DNA of 64,000 bases. It comes from Eudorina sp. 2006-703-Eu-15. Taxonomy: Eukaryota; Chlorophyta; Chlorophyceae; Chlamydomonadales; Volvocaceae. The stretch spans positions 1,670,056 to 1,734,055 of the forward strand of contig BDSI01000011.1 of the NCBI GenBank assembly GCA_003117195.1. The letters run 5' to 3'. The position numbers and the translations under genes were made by a program. This document shows positions 52,301 to 61,723 of the stretch, piece after piece (positions within the stretch are counted from its first letter, which is position 1; each line of letters opens with the position of its first letter). The notes under the pieces are model-generated. The model was not told the origin of the DNA. It was given only the letters and a program-made list of their open reading frames with translations, and ran no database searches.

Positions 52301-53391
52301 GACGACTTTAGCCGGCTGGGGAGAAGGGCACAGGGCCTGGTCGCACACGAACGGACGGCCGCCGTACTGCCGAACAGAGAGGGACCTATCGGTGATGTCG
52401 GGTGGGCTCACAGACCAGCGCGTTGGCTTGCAAACGTGCCGCTTGCCTTGCTCCCAGGGGTCTTCTGCGGACTGCGGCTCTACGCCGGCCACCCTCGCCT
52501 CGCGTGCTGCTGTTGCGCTGACCCTCACCCCCACCCTCGCTGCCTGCCTGCCTGCCTGGCCCTCAGTGCCGGACCAGGTGAACCAGGACGGGCTGCAGCA
52601 GGCCCGCACCATCTTTGTGCTGGCGTTCTTCATGCTGTGGAACTTTGTGCTGAGCAATATTTTCGTCGGTCTCATCGCTTCTGCGTTCGAGGCCATCCGT
52701 GACGACCAGAACACCATCACCTCGGACCGCCTCTCAAAGTGCCTCATCTGCTCTCAGGACATGTACCTATTCAACGAGAAGATCCAGGTGGGGCGCGACG
52801 GCGGGGACTCACGGTGGAGCGTTTCGTCTGGGCGAATGGCGGGTGCAAACGAAGGACACCGCCATGCATAACGGATACCGTGGTGGTGCATGTGTGGCCC
52901 GTTGGTTGGTTGTCCATCGGCGGCTCACTTTTAACACGGGCTGTCTGTGCTCTGTGGTCATGCCTCCCCACCCCCACCGCGCACGTGCACATGCTCCCTC
53001 CCCGAGTGCACATGTCGAAGACTCGGCCGCGCCGCTGCTGTTTCGGTACGGAGGGTGTTTGCCTACAGGCAGGACCGAAACAACGACGCCGTCCCTCCCT
53101 CCCTTGCCGTTTATCCATCCATGCCAACCTATCTACCTACAGGGCGGATTCGAGGAGCACATCCTCAAGCAGCACAATGCCTTGTTCTATGTGTTCTTTC
53201 TCCACCACCTGCGGGCGACGTCAGTCGAGGACTACACTGGTGCTGAGAGTGTTGTGCGCGCAGTCCTTGACAACGCCAAGACCACCACCGACAAGGGCAC
53301 CTGGCTTCCTGTCTCCAAGTCCCTCGCTGTGATGCACGCCAATGCGGTGGCAGCAAGCGCAGGCCGGGAGGGCGGCGCGGCCGCGACATGA
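25304..53391 (+). CDS. IP3-receptor/ryanodine-receptor-family calcium-release channel
   Basis: A giant gene of 51 exons that I could join without breaking phase into about 3,363 residues, longer than animal IP3 receptors (about 2,700) and shorter than ryanodine receptors (about 5,000). Module order matches the family: N-terminal suppressor-like region, MIR repeats, RIH domain, long helical middle, RIH-associated domain, six-TM channel, and a C-terminal CxxC...HxxxxH element. These channels form tetramers in endomembranes and release stored calcium. The start at 25304 follows from MEDLASRCLKYGDTIYLKTD, which parallels the IP3-receptor start, and from phase agreement with the next exon. The stop is TGA at 53389-53391. 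Exon coordinates are given in the module entries below. A missed small exon or a wrong acceptor is possible in such a long model. IP3 binding is doubtful (see findings). Confidence 0.92.
26521..26770. repeat. 50-bp minisatellite, 5 copies, intron 2 of the channel gene
   Basis: A 50-bp unit beginning ccgcttagcggctcgggtca starts at 26521, 26571, 26621, 26671 and 26721, nearly identical between copies. It lies 80 bp upstream of exon 3. Confidence 0.95.
26955..27060. repeat. Purine-rich GGAGGC/GGGAAGG repeat just after exon 3
   Basis: Tandem gaggcggagggggaaggg-type units directly downstream of the exon 3 donor. They are non-coding in the model. Confidence 0.8.
28838..28975. repeat. Imperfect CTG-repeat tract at the exon 7 acceptor
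   Basis: Interrupted ctg and ctgctgctg runs end at the cag acceptor of exon 7 (28976). In frame they would encode poly-Leu, but the MIR sequence begins only at GFWTGMPLAHG, so I place the tract in the intron. Confidence 0.75.
30805..33744 (+). other. Channel gene exons 9-15: RIH domain
   Basis: Exons: 30805-30894, 31206-31325, 31727-31879, 32096-32512, 32740-32872, 33027-33106, 33514-33744 (residues 609-1016). NLARELGLVDLLVQFMD matches the start of the RIH (RYDR_ITPR) domain, and GHRPRFVNFLRQICG parallels the IP3-receptor REPRFLDYLSDLC block. This stretch corresponds to the alpha-helical half of the animal IP3-binding core. Confidence 0.88.
34210..45735 (+). other. Channel gene exons 16-38: helical middle region
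   Basis: Exons: 34210-34428, 34758-34892, 35250-35329, 35580-35774, 36207-36352, 36655-36835, 37069-37216, 37579-37821, 38243-38365, 38610-38774, 39113-39212, 39525-39814, 40136-40471, 40840-41017, 41285-41372, 41720-42062, 42396-42679, 42874-43057, 43335-43527, 43760-43836, 44073-44295, 44634-45082, 45576-45735. The region is mostly amphipathic helices. It includes a second RIH-like stretch (HLMVLKFLKLPLKRKQQVD), and the Ser/Arg- and Gly-rich part of exon 37 looks disordered. Sequence similarity to animal homologues is weak here, so small exon errors are most likely in this part. Confidence 0.8.
46260..49695 (+). other. Channel gene exons 39-45: RIH-associated module
   Basis: Exons: 46260-46438, 47021-47208, 47487-47673, 48058-48198, 48576-48710, 49177-49302, 49639-49695 (residues about 2530-2867). 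LQNVLQ, LVVEAVDLLNVLQDNL and the junction peptide MVQGPCFSNQQ parallel the RIH-associated block of IP3 receptors (LQNFLR ... LETLTEYCQGPCHENQ). GYVEINWKGQLVEPCYFKL parallels the strand just before the channel domain. Confidence 0.87.
49913..50128. repeat. 22-bp TATATA-containing minisatellite, 10 copies
   Basis: The unit ctatatatccccgccactg plus ctg repeats every 22 bp from 49913, with ten starts and the last copy truncated. It lies in the intron just before exon 46, the first pore-domain exon, and ends about 30 bp before that exon. Confidence 0.95.
50160..53391 (+). other. Channel gene exons 46-51: six-TM pore and C-terminal zinc-finger-like element
   Basis: Exons: 50160-50240, 50644-50782, 51140-51568, 51843-52214, 52567-52787, 53143-53391. 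Hydrophobic segments in order: LLELTFYLAVGTLIFQ, VLSVSVMLQSTCTVLLYTSF, the WYFNMLVSASLAGFFV...FLVFHFTIYFL pair, NTFVLAVLAIYVFAVVTFLV (S5) and TIFVLAFFMLWNFVLSNIFV (S6). HFDLLAM and GKQLVM recall the ryanodine-receptor S4-S5 region. The pore has TGIMGD at 52160-52177. CLICSQD followed by FEEHILKQHN is the conserved CxxC...HxxxxH element, then YTGAESVV. Exon 48 carries a Gly-rich luminal or cytosolic loop insertion. Confidence 0.92.
50254..50428. repeat. 35-bp G-rich minisatellite, about 5 copies
   Basis: The unit starts gggttgggtaggttggggta and recurs at 50254, 50289, 50324, 50359 and 50394. It lies in the intron between exons 46 and 47. The plus strand has repeated G3-G4 runs that could form G-quadruplexes. 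Confidence 0.92.
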
Positions 53392-53649
53392 TGATGTGGT
53401 TGCCTGTTTGTGTTATGAGGGGAGGGCCGATAACCCGCCAGCAGCAGCGAGCCCGAGCTCGTCACCTGGATGGCGCCCCTGAGCTGCAGCCACCGGTACG
53501 TGACAAGGATTTCTTCCTTAGGCCGATGTGTTGAATGCATGTGATCGACTGGATGGCACGAAGCTGATTGACTGATTGCGGGCAATGTGATCCGATTGGA
53601 ACTGTCCGAGCGCATGCCGGCCCTATGTCAGAGAAGCGGCTGCTGACGG

Positions 53650-53654
53650 TGTAA
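53650..53654 (+). promoter_or_regulatory. TGTAA poly(A) signal of the channel gene
   Basis: TGTAA lies 259 bp after the TGA stop. In Chlamydomonas and Volvox this pentamer, about 10-20 bases before the cleavage site, replaces AATAAA. It supports both the gene end and the chlorophyte assignment. Confidence 0.65.
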
Positions 53655-54991
53655 CGTCGTACGTATGTGCGTGTGTGAGTGTGATATGTGTATGTGCCGC
53701 ACGGGCTGGAGCGGCTCCGTGGAGCGGTCGCATGCGCATGATGTTGTGTTGCCTAAGCGGACTTCAACAGAGACAACCGGGGGTGTACTCACAGCGGGTA
53801 TCTGTTATGTGTTATGGGAACGAAGTATGTACCTAAATGTGTGCGGGTATGCATGCCTGTGCATGTATGCCTGCGGGAGCTTTTGTGCCATGTCCAGGCG
53901 AATTTCAGCCGTATGCTTGCATATGTATATCTCGCAGCAGAACTGCATACTTGATCATGAGGATGGGTGACCCGTAATTATGTATGTTAACTCAGCCAGC
54001 TGGCCGTTGTTACTAATGGCTTGATGCCGGGTCGGTCACATGAGTGTGTGTGTGTGTGTGTACGGCTCCTTGCGACAGTGGCACGCTACCCACAGGGAGT
54101 GAGGGGTTCAGTGAGCAGACGGTTGTCAGGAAGTGCCGAAGGGACAGATGGAGACGGGAGGGGGAATCAAGGAAAAAGTGGCATCATTGTGGAATCAAAT
54201 GGTAGGAACGCAGCCTTTGAGACCACCTCTTGGGTACTTAGGGTTGCCTCTTCCTGATGTGTACGCGTCATTGCCGTTGGGATGGATGGGCGCCTGTTGC
54301 AAAACCTACTGGTGTTACTGTATTGATGGGTGGTGCTGGATGGCCGAATGGACTTGTGGTGCCGTGTAGCGGGTGCGAGCCGGCAAAGGCTTCTCAAGTT
54401 GCTGGGACAGCACTGCGACACCTACTACATGCCGCATCCATCCATCCATCCATCCATCCATCCATCCATCCATCCATCCATCCATCCATCCATCCATCCA
54501 TCCATCCATCCATCCATCCATCCATCCATCCATCCATCCATCCATCTGTGCATACTGACAGCCCTGTGCATCCTGAGGCTCCACTGCCGGGGCGGGTGAC
54601 CAGCCGTCACTCGTTAGTTGGTTGATGTCCACGAATAGTACACCGGCGAGATGAGTGCAAGTGAGTGCATGGACGGATGCATGTGGGCTGTAGGACCGCT
54701 CTGTCTATAAACTGTGGCAGCTTGTTTGTGCATTCCCTGGGTTTCGTTGTCACTCATTCCAGCTTTGACCCCATTGGTTTTTAAAGGTTACATGATGCAA
54801 GGTAGGCGCGCAAGCTTGTGCCTACACGCTTTATCCTCGACGCCGCCAAGTATTTTTCGTCCAGCTTTTGAGGTTTTCCGCTTGGATTGTTCGATCGGTG
54901 AAGGAAATCTGAGCGCAGGTAAAGCACGGTGCCCTTGTCGGCTCAACACTGATGCTCACAACTGGTAGCGTTGCATACCAAACGCATCTGC
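53655..54991. other. Intergenic region between the channel gene and the tRNA array
   Basis: No supported gene. It contains a short GT microsatellite near 54043-54061 and the CATC microsatellite listed separately. The right end abuts the first tRNA repeat unit at 54992. Confidence 0.5.
54435..54546. repeat. (CATC)28 tetranucleotide microsatellite
   Basis: A perfect 112-bp run of catc. It gives His-Pro-Ser-Ile or Met-Asp-Gly-Trp repeats in open frames on either strand, which are artefacts. Confidence 0.98.
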
Positions 54992-55561
54992 TGTGGGATT
55001 CGATCGGAGACAATCCACCGCACAAATACCACGGCAGCGATAACGGGCCTGTCCCTGTCCCAGGGGCCCTCACGGAACCCCTTACTTGGGCAAGACTCAA
55101 ATCAGTATACTACAGTGTGAGCCTTGCGTGCGGTGGTGTCCCTACATTCATCTCACATTACATGGTGCTGGCCATGTTTGCAAGCATGCATAACTGTTGT
55201 TGGTCCACACCTTGATCCCCAACAATGCTGGCACACCTATCCATGCAGACTGGTATTCAGCCATAATCAGTGCCACATTTGCATGGCCAAATAAATTCCA
55301 CTTCACACGGACCATGTGAAATCTTATGAGTCGTCATCCGCCCAGCAGGTCGTGCTTGCATGATGTCTGTGAGAACGTCATGTTCCCTTCTCACCCTACA
55401 GCATCATTCAGCTCACTGATACCACCACTTGGCCTACAACGGCACTATGACAGGGTTTTGCGCAGCCGCGTTCACCGCACTACACAACTTACATTTTCAT
55501 GCGCGCACGTCAGTACTTTGCACCCGTCATAGAATACGTAGCCCACCGTGTAGATGATATC

Positions 55562-55650
55562 TTCCGATCTGCCTGGATCGAACAGGCGACCTAAGGATGC
55601 CAATGATGCCCATTACAGTCCTTCGCTCTTCCAGCTGAGCTAAGATCGGA
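55562..55650 (-). tRNA. tRNA-Tyr(GTA), with intron, copy 1
   Basis: The acceptor stem TCCGATC/GATCGGA is perfect and the discriminator is A. The A box is TTAGCTCAGCTGG and the T arm contains GTTCGATCC. The anticodon GTA lies in GACTGTAA, followed by a 14-nt intron after position 37, as is usual for nuclear tRNA-Tyr. Confidence 0.96.
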
Positions 55651-55675
55651 TACTTCCGTGACACGCTGACTGCCA

Positions 55676-55747
55676 TATCGAGACCAGGTTTCGATCCTGG
55701 GACCTCGGGGTTATGAGCCCCGCACGCTTCCGCTGCGCCATCTCGAT
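55676..55747 (-). tRNA. Initiator tRNA-Met(CAT), copy 1
   Basis: 72 nt, no intron. The initiator hallmarks are an A1:U72 pair (ATCGAGA/TCTCGAT) and an AGGATCGAAACCT T arm, which lacks the TTC. The anticodon loop is CTCATAA. It lies 25 bp upstream of tRNA-Tyr on the same strand. Confidence 0.95.
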
Positions 55748-56559
55748 GCACAAATGCAGGGATCTGTACCTCGACTGGTGGATGACACATCAACCAGTGC
55801 GACATCATAACTACACACACATGTGTACTCCCCTCCTTCCTTCAAAACAGGTGTCCGAGCCGCCAAGGGAGAATCCAAAGAAAAGAAAGAAACGAAGCCT
55901 TGACTTGATCTTTGATCATTGACATCTGCAGCGCAAGCCTGTAGCAGGTGGTCCGGGGTTTAGGGTCAAAGGTTGGTAAGGCCGTGTAATACAACAGCCT
56001 GCGCCGCCCGTGGAGCAGTGTGTCTGGTATGAGGTTGTGTTGGCGGCGGTCGTGGCCATGGAGACTTGCCGCTGATTCATGGCGGCCGCCCTGCGGACAG
56101 CAGCGTCGCTGTCAGGGTCTGGCTGTGTCGCTGGGGCAGGAACTGGCAGAGCAGGGGGAGCGGCACGCAATTGCCAACTTATGTGGACGCCTTCACAGAT
56201 TTGTCCTGTTGGGACTCCCGTGATACGGGTGGAACTCGGTGCTGCCATTCTACCCTGTTTTAAGAATGTCGGGGGGAGTCCTGCAGTACTGTGCAGGGCC
56301 TGCTGTTGAGGACTGAGGCCCGGGCGCCCCGTCCTCTGCTTGCTTTCAGTTCGGGGAGCTGGCCTACCCTCAGCTGCTGTGTGGTGGTAGCTGGGTGCTG
56401 GGGTGCCTGTGTGGGCGACCTCCCCTGTGCTTGGCTTTATTATCCACTTCTGGGGATCCCAGCCAATGCTGTGCCTATGCCTTTGATAGTGTTGTCCCGC
56501 TGTATGTGCGTCTCTTCTTGTGTAGATAGGTGGCTGTCTGGATGGGGATGCGGCCCTCT

Positions 56560-56593
56560 AATGTTTTTGGTCAACGCTGCAACCAAGAACATT
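56560..56593. other. 12-bp inverted repeat (hairpin) in the tRNA-array spacer
   Basis: The arms AATGTTTTTGGT (56560-56571) and ACCAAGAACATT (56582-56593) pair fully, with one G-U if transcribed on the plus strand, around a 10-nt loop. Equivalent hairpins lie at 58819, 61078 and about 63326. In copy 3 a substitution falls in the loop and the arms are unchanged. Its function is unknown. Confidence 0.6.
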
Positions 56594-56936
56594 AAAGGTG
56601 TGGGGGTACCTTGCCGCCTTGCCGGTGGGGCCCGCTGGGGCTTTTGCCCTTTCCGGGGTCCGCTGTAACGTTCATTCATTCAACAGAAAGATGTAACATA
56701 TACTATTTATATATGTGCGTTTATGGTATACAAATAATACACTGGTTTAGATTTGTTGAAGTGAATTAGTACATGCATAAAATATTATTATTTAGTAATA
56801 GTGTAATTTATAACATAATACATGTATACAGTATATATAATATGTAGGTTACCGACCTATGTATAATTGGTGTTTGTATATGCGACTGTCCGAGATGATG
56901 CCACTGTTTTTCCAAATGGCGCACAGATTCACCTGG

Positions 56937-56941
56937 AAAAA
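56937..56941 (-). terminator. Pol III T5 terminator after tRNA-Ala, copy 1
   Basis: Plus-strand aaaaa is TTTTT on the transcribed strand, starting 2 nt past the tRNA-Ala 3' end. Equivalent runs lie at 59196-59200, 61455-61459 and 63703-63707. No T4 run separates tRNA-Ile from tRNA-Ala. Confidence 0.8.
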
Positions 56942-56942
56942 C

Positions 56943-57045
56943 TGGAGTCGGAGGGCATCGATCCCCCTACCTCCCGCACTTCGACCGGGCGCCTAGCGTC
57001 CTACAGGTTGCTAAGCGGGCGCTCTACCATTTGAGCTACGACCCC
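56943..57045 (-). tRNA. tRNA-Ala(AGC), with 30-nt intron, copy 1
   Basis: The acceptor stem GGGGTCG/CGACTCC has one G-U and the discriminator is A. The anticodon stem is CCCGC/GCGGG with AGC in TTAGCA. A 30-nt intron follows position 37. The mature length is 73 nt. Confidence 0.94.
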
Positions 57046-57131
57046 ATGATGGCAACTGAGCTTCTCATATTGTGTATGGACACACAACCCAGACTGCAGG
57101 TGCAGTGTAGGAGCCAAATGCTACCTCGGAG

Positions 57132-57205
57132 TGGGTCATATCAGGATCGAACTGATGACCTTGGCGTTATTAGCACCACGCTCTAACCAGCTGAGCTAAT
57201 AACCC
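57132..57205 (-). tRNA. tRNA-Ile(AAT), copy 1
   Basis: 74 nt, no intron. The acceptor stem is GGGTTAT/ATGACCC, the A box is TTAGCTCAGCTGG, the anticodon AAT lies in CTAATAA, and the T arm has GTTCGATCC. It is 86 bp upstream of tRNA-Ala on the same strand. Confidence 0.96.
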
Positions 57206-57820
57206 CTCCCAATGTTGCACATGTACCACAAATGTTAACTTGTGGGATTCGATCGGAGACAATCCACCGCACAAATACCACGGCAGCGATAACGGGCCTG
57301 TCCCTGTCCCAGGGGCCCTCACGGAACCCCTTACTTGGGCAAGACTCAAATCAGTATACTACAGTGTGAGCCTTGCGTGAGGTGGTGTCCCTACATTCAT
57401 CTCACATTACATGGTGCTGGCCATGTTTGCAAACATGCATAACTGTTGTTGGTCCACACCTTGATCCCCAACAATGCTGGCACACCTATCCATGCAGACT
57501 GGTATTCAGCCATAATCAGTGCCACATTTGCATGGCCAAATAAATTCCACTTCACACGGACCATGTGAAATCTTATGAGTCATCATCCGCCCAGCAGGTC
57601 GTGCTTGCATGATGTCTGTGAGAACGTCATGTTCCCTTCTCACCCTACAGCATCATCCAGCCACAACACATTCACTGATACCACCACTTGGCCTACAACG
57701 GCACTATGACAGGGTTTTGCGCAGCCGCGTTCACCGCACTACACAACTTACATTTTCATGCGCGCACGTCAGTACTTTGCACCCGTCATAGAATACGTAG
57801 CCCACCGTGTAGATGATATC

Positions 57821-57909
57821 TTCCGATCTGCCTGGATCGAACAGGCGACCTAAGGATGCCAATGATGCCCATTACAGTCCTTCGCTCTTCCAGCTGAGCT
57901 AAGATCGGA
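57821..57909 (-). tRNA. tRNA-Tyr(GTA), with intron, copy 2
   Basis: Identical to copy 1, exactly 2,259 bp on. Confidence 0.96.
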
Positions 57910-57934
57910 TACTTCCGTGACACGCTGACTGCCA

Positions 57935-58006
57935 TATCGAGACCAGGTTTCGATCCTGGGACCTCGGGGTTATGAGCCCCGCACGCTTCCGCTGCGCCAT
58001 CTCGAT
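57935..58006 (-). tRNA. Initiator tRNA-Met(CAT), copy 2
   Basis: Identical to copy 1, exactly 2,259 bp on. Confidence 0.95.
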
Positions 58007-59201
58007 GCACAAATGCAGGGATCTGTACCTCGACTGGTGGATGACACATCAACCAGTGCGACATCATAACTACACACACATGTGTACTCCCCTCCTTCCT
58101 TCAAAACAGGTGTCCGAGCCGCCAAGGGAGAATCCAAAGAAAAGAAAGAAACGAAGCCTTGACTTGATCTTTGATCATTGACATCTGCAGCGCAAGCCTG
58201 TAGCAGGTGGTCCGGGGTTTAGGGTCAAAGGTTGGTAAGGCCGTGTAATACAACAGCCTGCGCCGCCCGTGGAGCAGTGTGTCTGGTATGAGGTTGTGTT
58301 GGCGGCGGTCGTGGCCATGGAGACTTGCCGCTGATTCATGGCGGCCGCCCTGCGGACAGCAGCGTCGCTGTCAGGGTCTGGCTGTGTCGCTGGGGCAGGA
58401 ACTGGCAGAGCAGGGGGAGCGGCACGCAATTGCCAACTTATGTGGACGCCTTCACAGATTTGTCCTGTTGGGACTCCCGTGATACGGGTGGAACTCGGTG
58501 CTGCCATTCTACCCTGTTTTAAGAATGTCGGGGGGAGTCCTGCAGTACTGTGCAGGGCCTGCTGTTGAGGACTGAGGCCCGGGCGCCCCGTCCTCTGCTT
58601 GCTTTCAGTTCGGGGAGCTGGCCTACCCTCAGCTGCTGTGTGGTGGTAGCTGGGTGCTGGGGTGCCTGTGTGGGCGACCTCCCCTGTGCTTGGCTTTATT
58701 ATCCACTTCTGGGGATCCCAGCCAATGCTGTGCCTATGCCTTTGATAGTGTTGTCCCGCTGTATGTGCGTCTCTTCTTGTGTAGATAGGTGGCTGTCTGG
58801 ATGGGGATGCGGCCCTCTAATGTTTTTGGTCAACGCTGCAACCAAGAACATTAAAGGTGTGGGGGTACCTTGCCGCCTTGCCGGTGGGGCCCGCTGGGGC
58901 TTTTGCCCTTTCCGGGGTCCGCTGTAACGTTCATTCATTCAACAGAAAGATGTAACATATACTATTTATATATGTGCGTTTATGGTATACAAATAATACA
59001 CTGGTTTAGATTTGTTGAAGTGAATTAGTACATGCATAAAATATTATTATTTAGTAATAGTGTAATTTATAACATAATACATGTATACAGTATATATAAT
59101 ATGTAGGTTACCGACCTATGTATAATTGGTGTTTGTATATGCGACTGTCCGAGATGATGCCACTGTTTTTCCAAATGGCGCACAGATTCACCTGGAAAAA
59201 C

Positions 59202-59304
59202 TGGAGTCGGAGGGCATCGATCCCCCTACCTCCCGCACTTCGACCGGGCGCCTAGCGTCCTACAGGTTGCTAAGCGGGCGCTCTACCATTTGAGCTACGA
59301 CCCC
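59202..59304 (-). tRNA. tRNA-Ala(AGC), with intron, copy 2
   Basis: Identical to copy 1, including the intron and the downstream T5 run. Confidence 0.94.
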
Positions 59305-59390
59305 ATGATGGCAACTGAGCTTCTCATATTGTGTATGGACACACAACCCAGACTGCAGGTGCAGTGTAGGAGCCAAATGCTACCTCGGAG

Positions 59391-59464
59391 TGGGTCATAT
59401 CAGGATCGAACTGATGACCTTGGCGTTATTAGCACCACGCTCTAACCAGCTGAGCTAATAACCC
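59391..59464 (-). tRNA. tRNA-Ile(AAT), copy 2
   Basis: Identical to copy 1. Confidence 0.96.
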
Positions 59465-60079
59465 CTCCCAATGTTGCACATGTACCACAAATGTTAACTT
59501 GTGGGATTCGATCGGAGACAATCCACCGCACAAATACCACGGCAGCGATAACGGGCCTGTCCCTGTCCCAGGGGCCCTCACGGAACCCCTTACTTGGGCA
59601 AGACTCAAATCAGTATACTACAGTGTGAGCCTTGCGTGAGGTGGTGTCCCTACATTCATCTCACATTACATGGTGCTGGCCATGTTTGCAAACATGCATA
59701 ACTGTTGTTGGTCCACACCTTGATCCCCAACAATGCTGGCACACCTATCCATGCAGACTGGTATTCAGCCATAATCAGTGCCACATTTGCATGGCCAAAT
59801 AAATTCCACTTCACACGGACCATGTGAAATCTTATGAGTCATCATCCGCCCAGCAGGTCGTGCTTGCATGATGTCTGTGAGAACGTCATGTTCCCTTCTC
59901 ACCCTACAGCATCATCCAGCCACAACACATTCACTGATACCACCACTTGGCCTACAACGGCACTATGACAGGGTTTTGCGCAGCCGCGTTCACCGCACTA
60001 CACAACTTACATTTTCATGCGCGCACGTCAGTACTTTGCACCCGTCATAGAATACGTAGCCCACCGTGTAGATGATATC

Positions 60080-60168
60080 TTCCGATCTGCCTGGATCGAA
60101 CAGGCGACCTAAGGATGCCAATGATGCCCATTACAGTCCTTCGCTCTTCCAGCTGAGCTAAGATCGGA
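60080..60168 (-). tRNA. tRNA-Tyr(GTA), with intron, copy 3
   Basis: Identical to copies 1 and 2. Confidence 0.96.
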
Positions 60169-60193
60169 TACTTCCGTGACACGCTGACTGCCA

Positions 60194-60265
60194 TATCGAG
60201 ACCAGGTTTCGATCCTGGGACCTCGGGGTTATGAGCCCCGCACGCTTCCGCTGCGCCATCTCGAT
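60194..60265 (-). tRNA. Initiator tRNA-Met(CAT), copy 3
   Basis: Identical to copies 1 and 2. Confidence 0.95.
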
Positions 60266-61460
60266 GCACAAATGCAGGGATCTGTACCTCGACTGGTGGA
60301 TGACACATCAACCAGTGCGACATCATAACTACACACACATGTGTACTCCCCTCCTTCCTTCAAAACAGGTGTCCGAGCCGCCAAGGGAGAATCCAAAGAA
60401 AAGAAAGAAACGAAGCCTTGACTTGATCTTTGATCATTGACATCTGCAGCGCAAGCCTGTAGCAGGTGGTCCGGGGTTTAGGGTCAAAGGTTGGTAAGGC
60501 CGTGTAATACAACAGCCTGCGCCGCCCGTGGAGCAGTGTGTCTGGTATGAGGTTGTGTTGGCGGCGGTCGTGGCCATGGAGACTTGCCGCTGATTCATGG
60601 CGGCCGCCCTGCGGACAGCAGCGTCGCTGTCAGGGTCTGGCTGTGTCGCTGGGGCAGGAACTGGCAGAGCAGGGGGAGCGGCACGCAATTGCCAACTTAT
60701 GTGGACGCCTTCACAGATTTGTCCTGTTGGGACTCCCGTGATACGGGTGGAACTCGGTGCTGCCATTCTACCCTGTTTTAAGAATGTCGGGGGGAGTCCT
60801 GCAGTACTGTGCAGGGCCTGCTGTTGAGGACTGAGGCCCGGGCGCCCCGTCCTCTGCTTGCTTTCAGTTCGGGGAGCTGGCCTACCCTCAGCTGCTGTGT
60901 GGTGGTAGCTGGGTGCTGGGGTGCCTGTGTGGGCGACCTCCCCTGTGCTTGGCTTTATTATCCACTTCTGGGGATCCCAGCCAATGCTGTGCCTATGCCT
61001 TTGATAGTGTTGTCCCGCTGTATGTGCGTCTCTTCTTGTGTAGATAGGTGGCTGTCTGGATGGGGATGCGGCCCTCTAATGTTTTTGGTCAATGCTGCAA
61101 CCAAGAACATTAAAGGTGTAGGGGTACCTTGCCGCCTTGCCGGTGGGGCCCGCTGGGGCTTTTGCCCTTTCCGGGGTCCGCTGTAACGTTCATTCATTCA
61201 ACAGAAAGATGTAACATATACTATTTATATATGTGCGTTTATGGTATACAAATAATACACTGGTTTAGATTTGTTGAAGTGAATTAGTACATGTATAAAA
61301 TATTATTATTTAGTAATAGTGTAATTTATAACATAATACATGTATACAGTATATATAATATGTAGGTTACCGACCTATGTATAATTGGTGTTTGTATATG
61401 CGACTGTCCGAGATGATGCCACTGTTTTTCCAAATGGCGCACAGATTCACCTGGAAAAAC

Positions 61461-61563
61461 TGGAGTCGGAGGGCATCGATCCCCCTACCTCCCGCACTTC
61501 GACCGGGCGCCTAGCGTCCTACAGGTTGCTAAGCGGGCGCTCTACCATTTGAGCTACGACCCC
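61461..61563 (-). tRNA. tRNA-Ala(AGC), with intron, copy 3
   Basis: Identical to copies 1 and 2. Confidence 0.94.
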
Positions 61564-61649
61564 ATGATGGCAACTGAGCTTCTCATATTGTGTATGGACA
61601 CACAACCCAGACTGCAGGTGCAGTGTAGGAGCCAAATGCTACCTCGGAG

Positions 61650-61723
61650 TGGGTCATATCAGGATCGAACTGATGACCTTGGCGTTATTAGCACCACGCT
61701 CTAACCAGCTGAGCTAATAACCC
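61650..61723 (-). tRNA. tRNA-Ile(AAT), copy 3
   Basis: Identical to copies 1 and 2. Confidence 0.96.

Noticed and set aside
54257..54632. His-Pro-Ser-Ile and Met-Asp-Gly-Trp repeat proteins
   Set aside because: They are frames through the (CATC)28 microsatellite.
55527..55820. 97-codon minus-strand frame repeated in each 2.26-kb unit
   Set aside because: It runs through the tRNA-Tyr and initiator tRNA-Met genes on the same strand, so it is not a protein gene.
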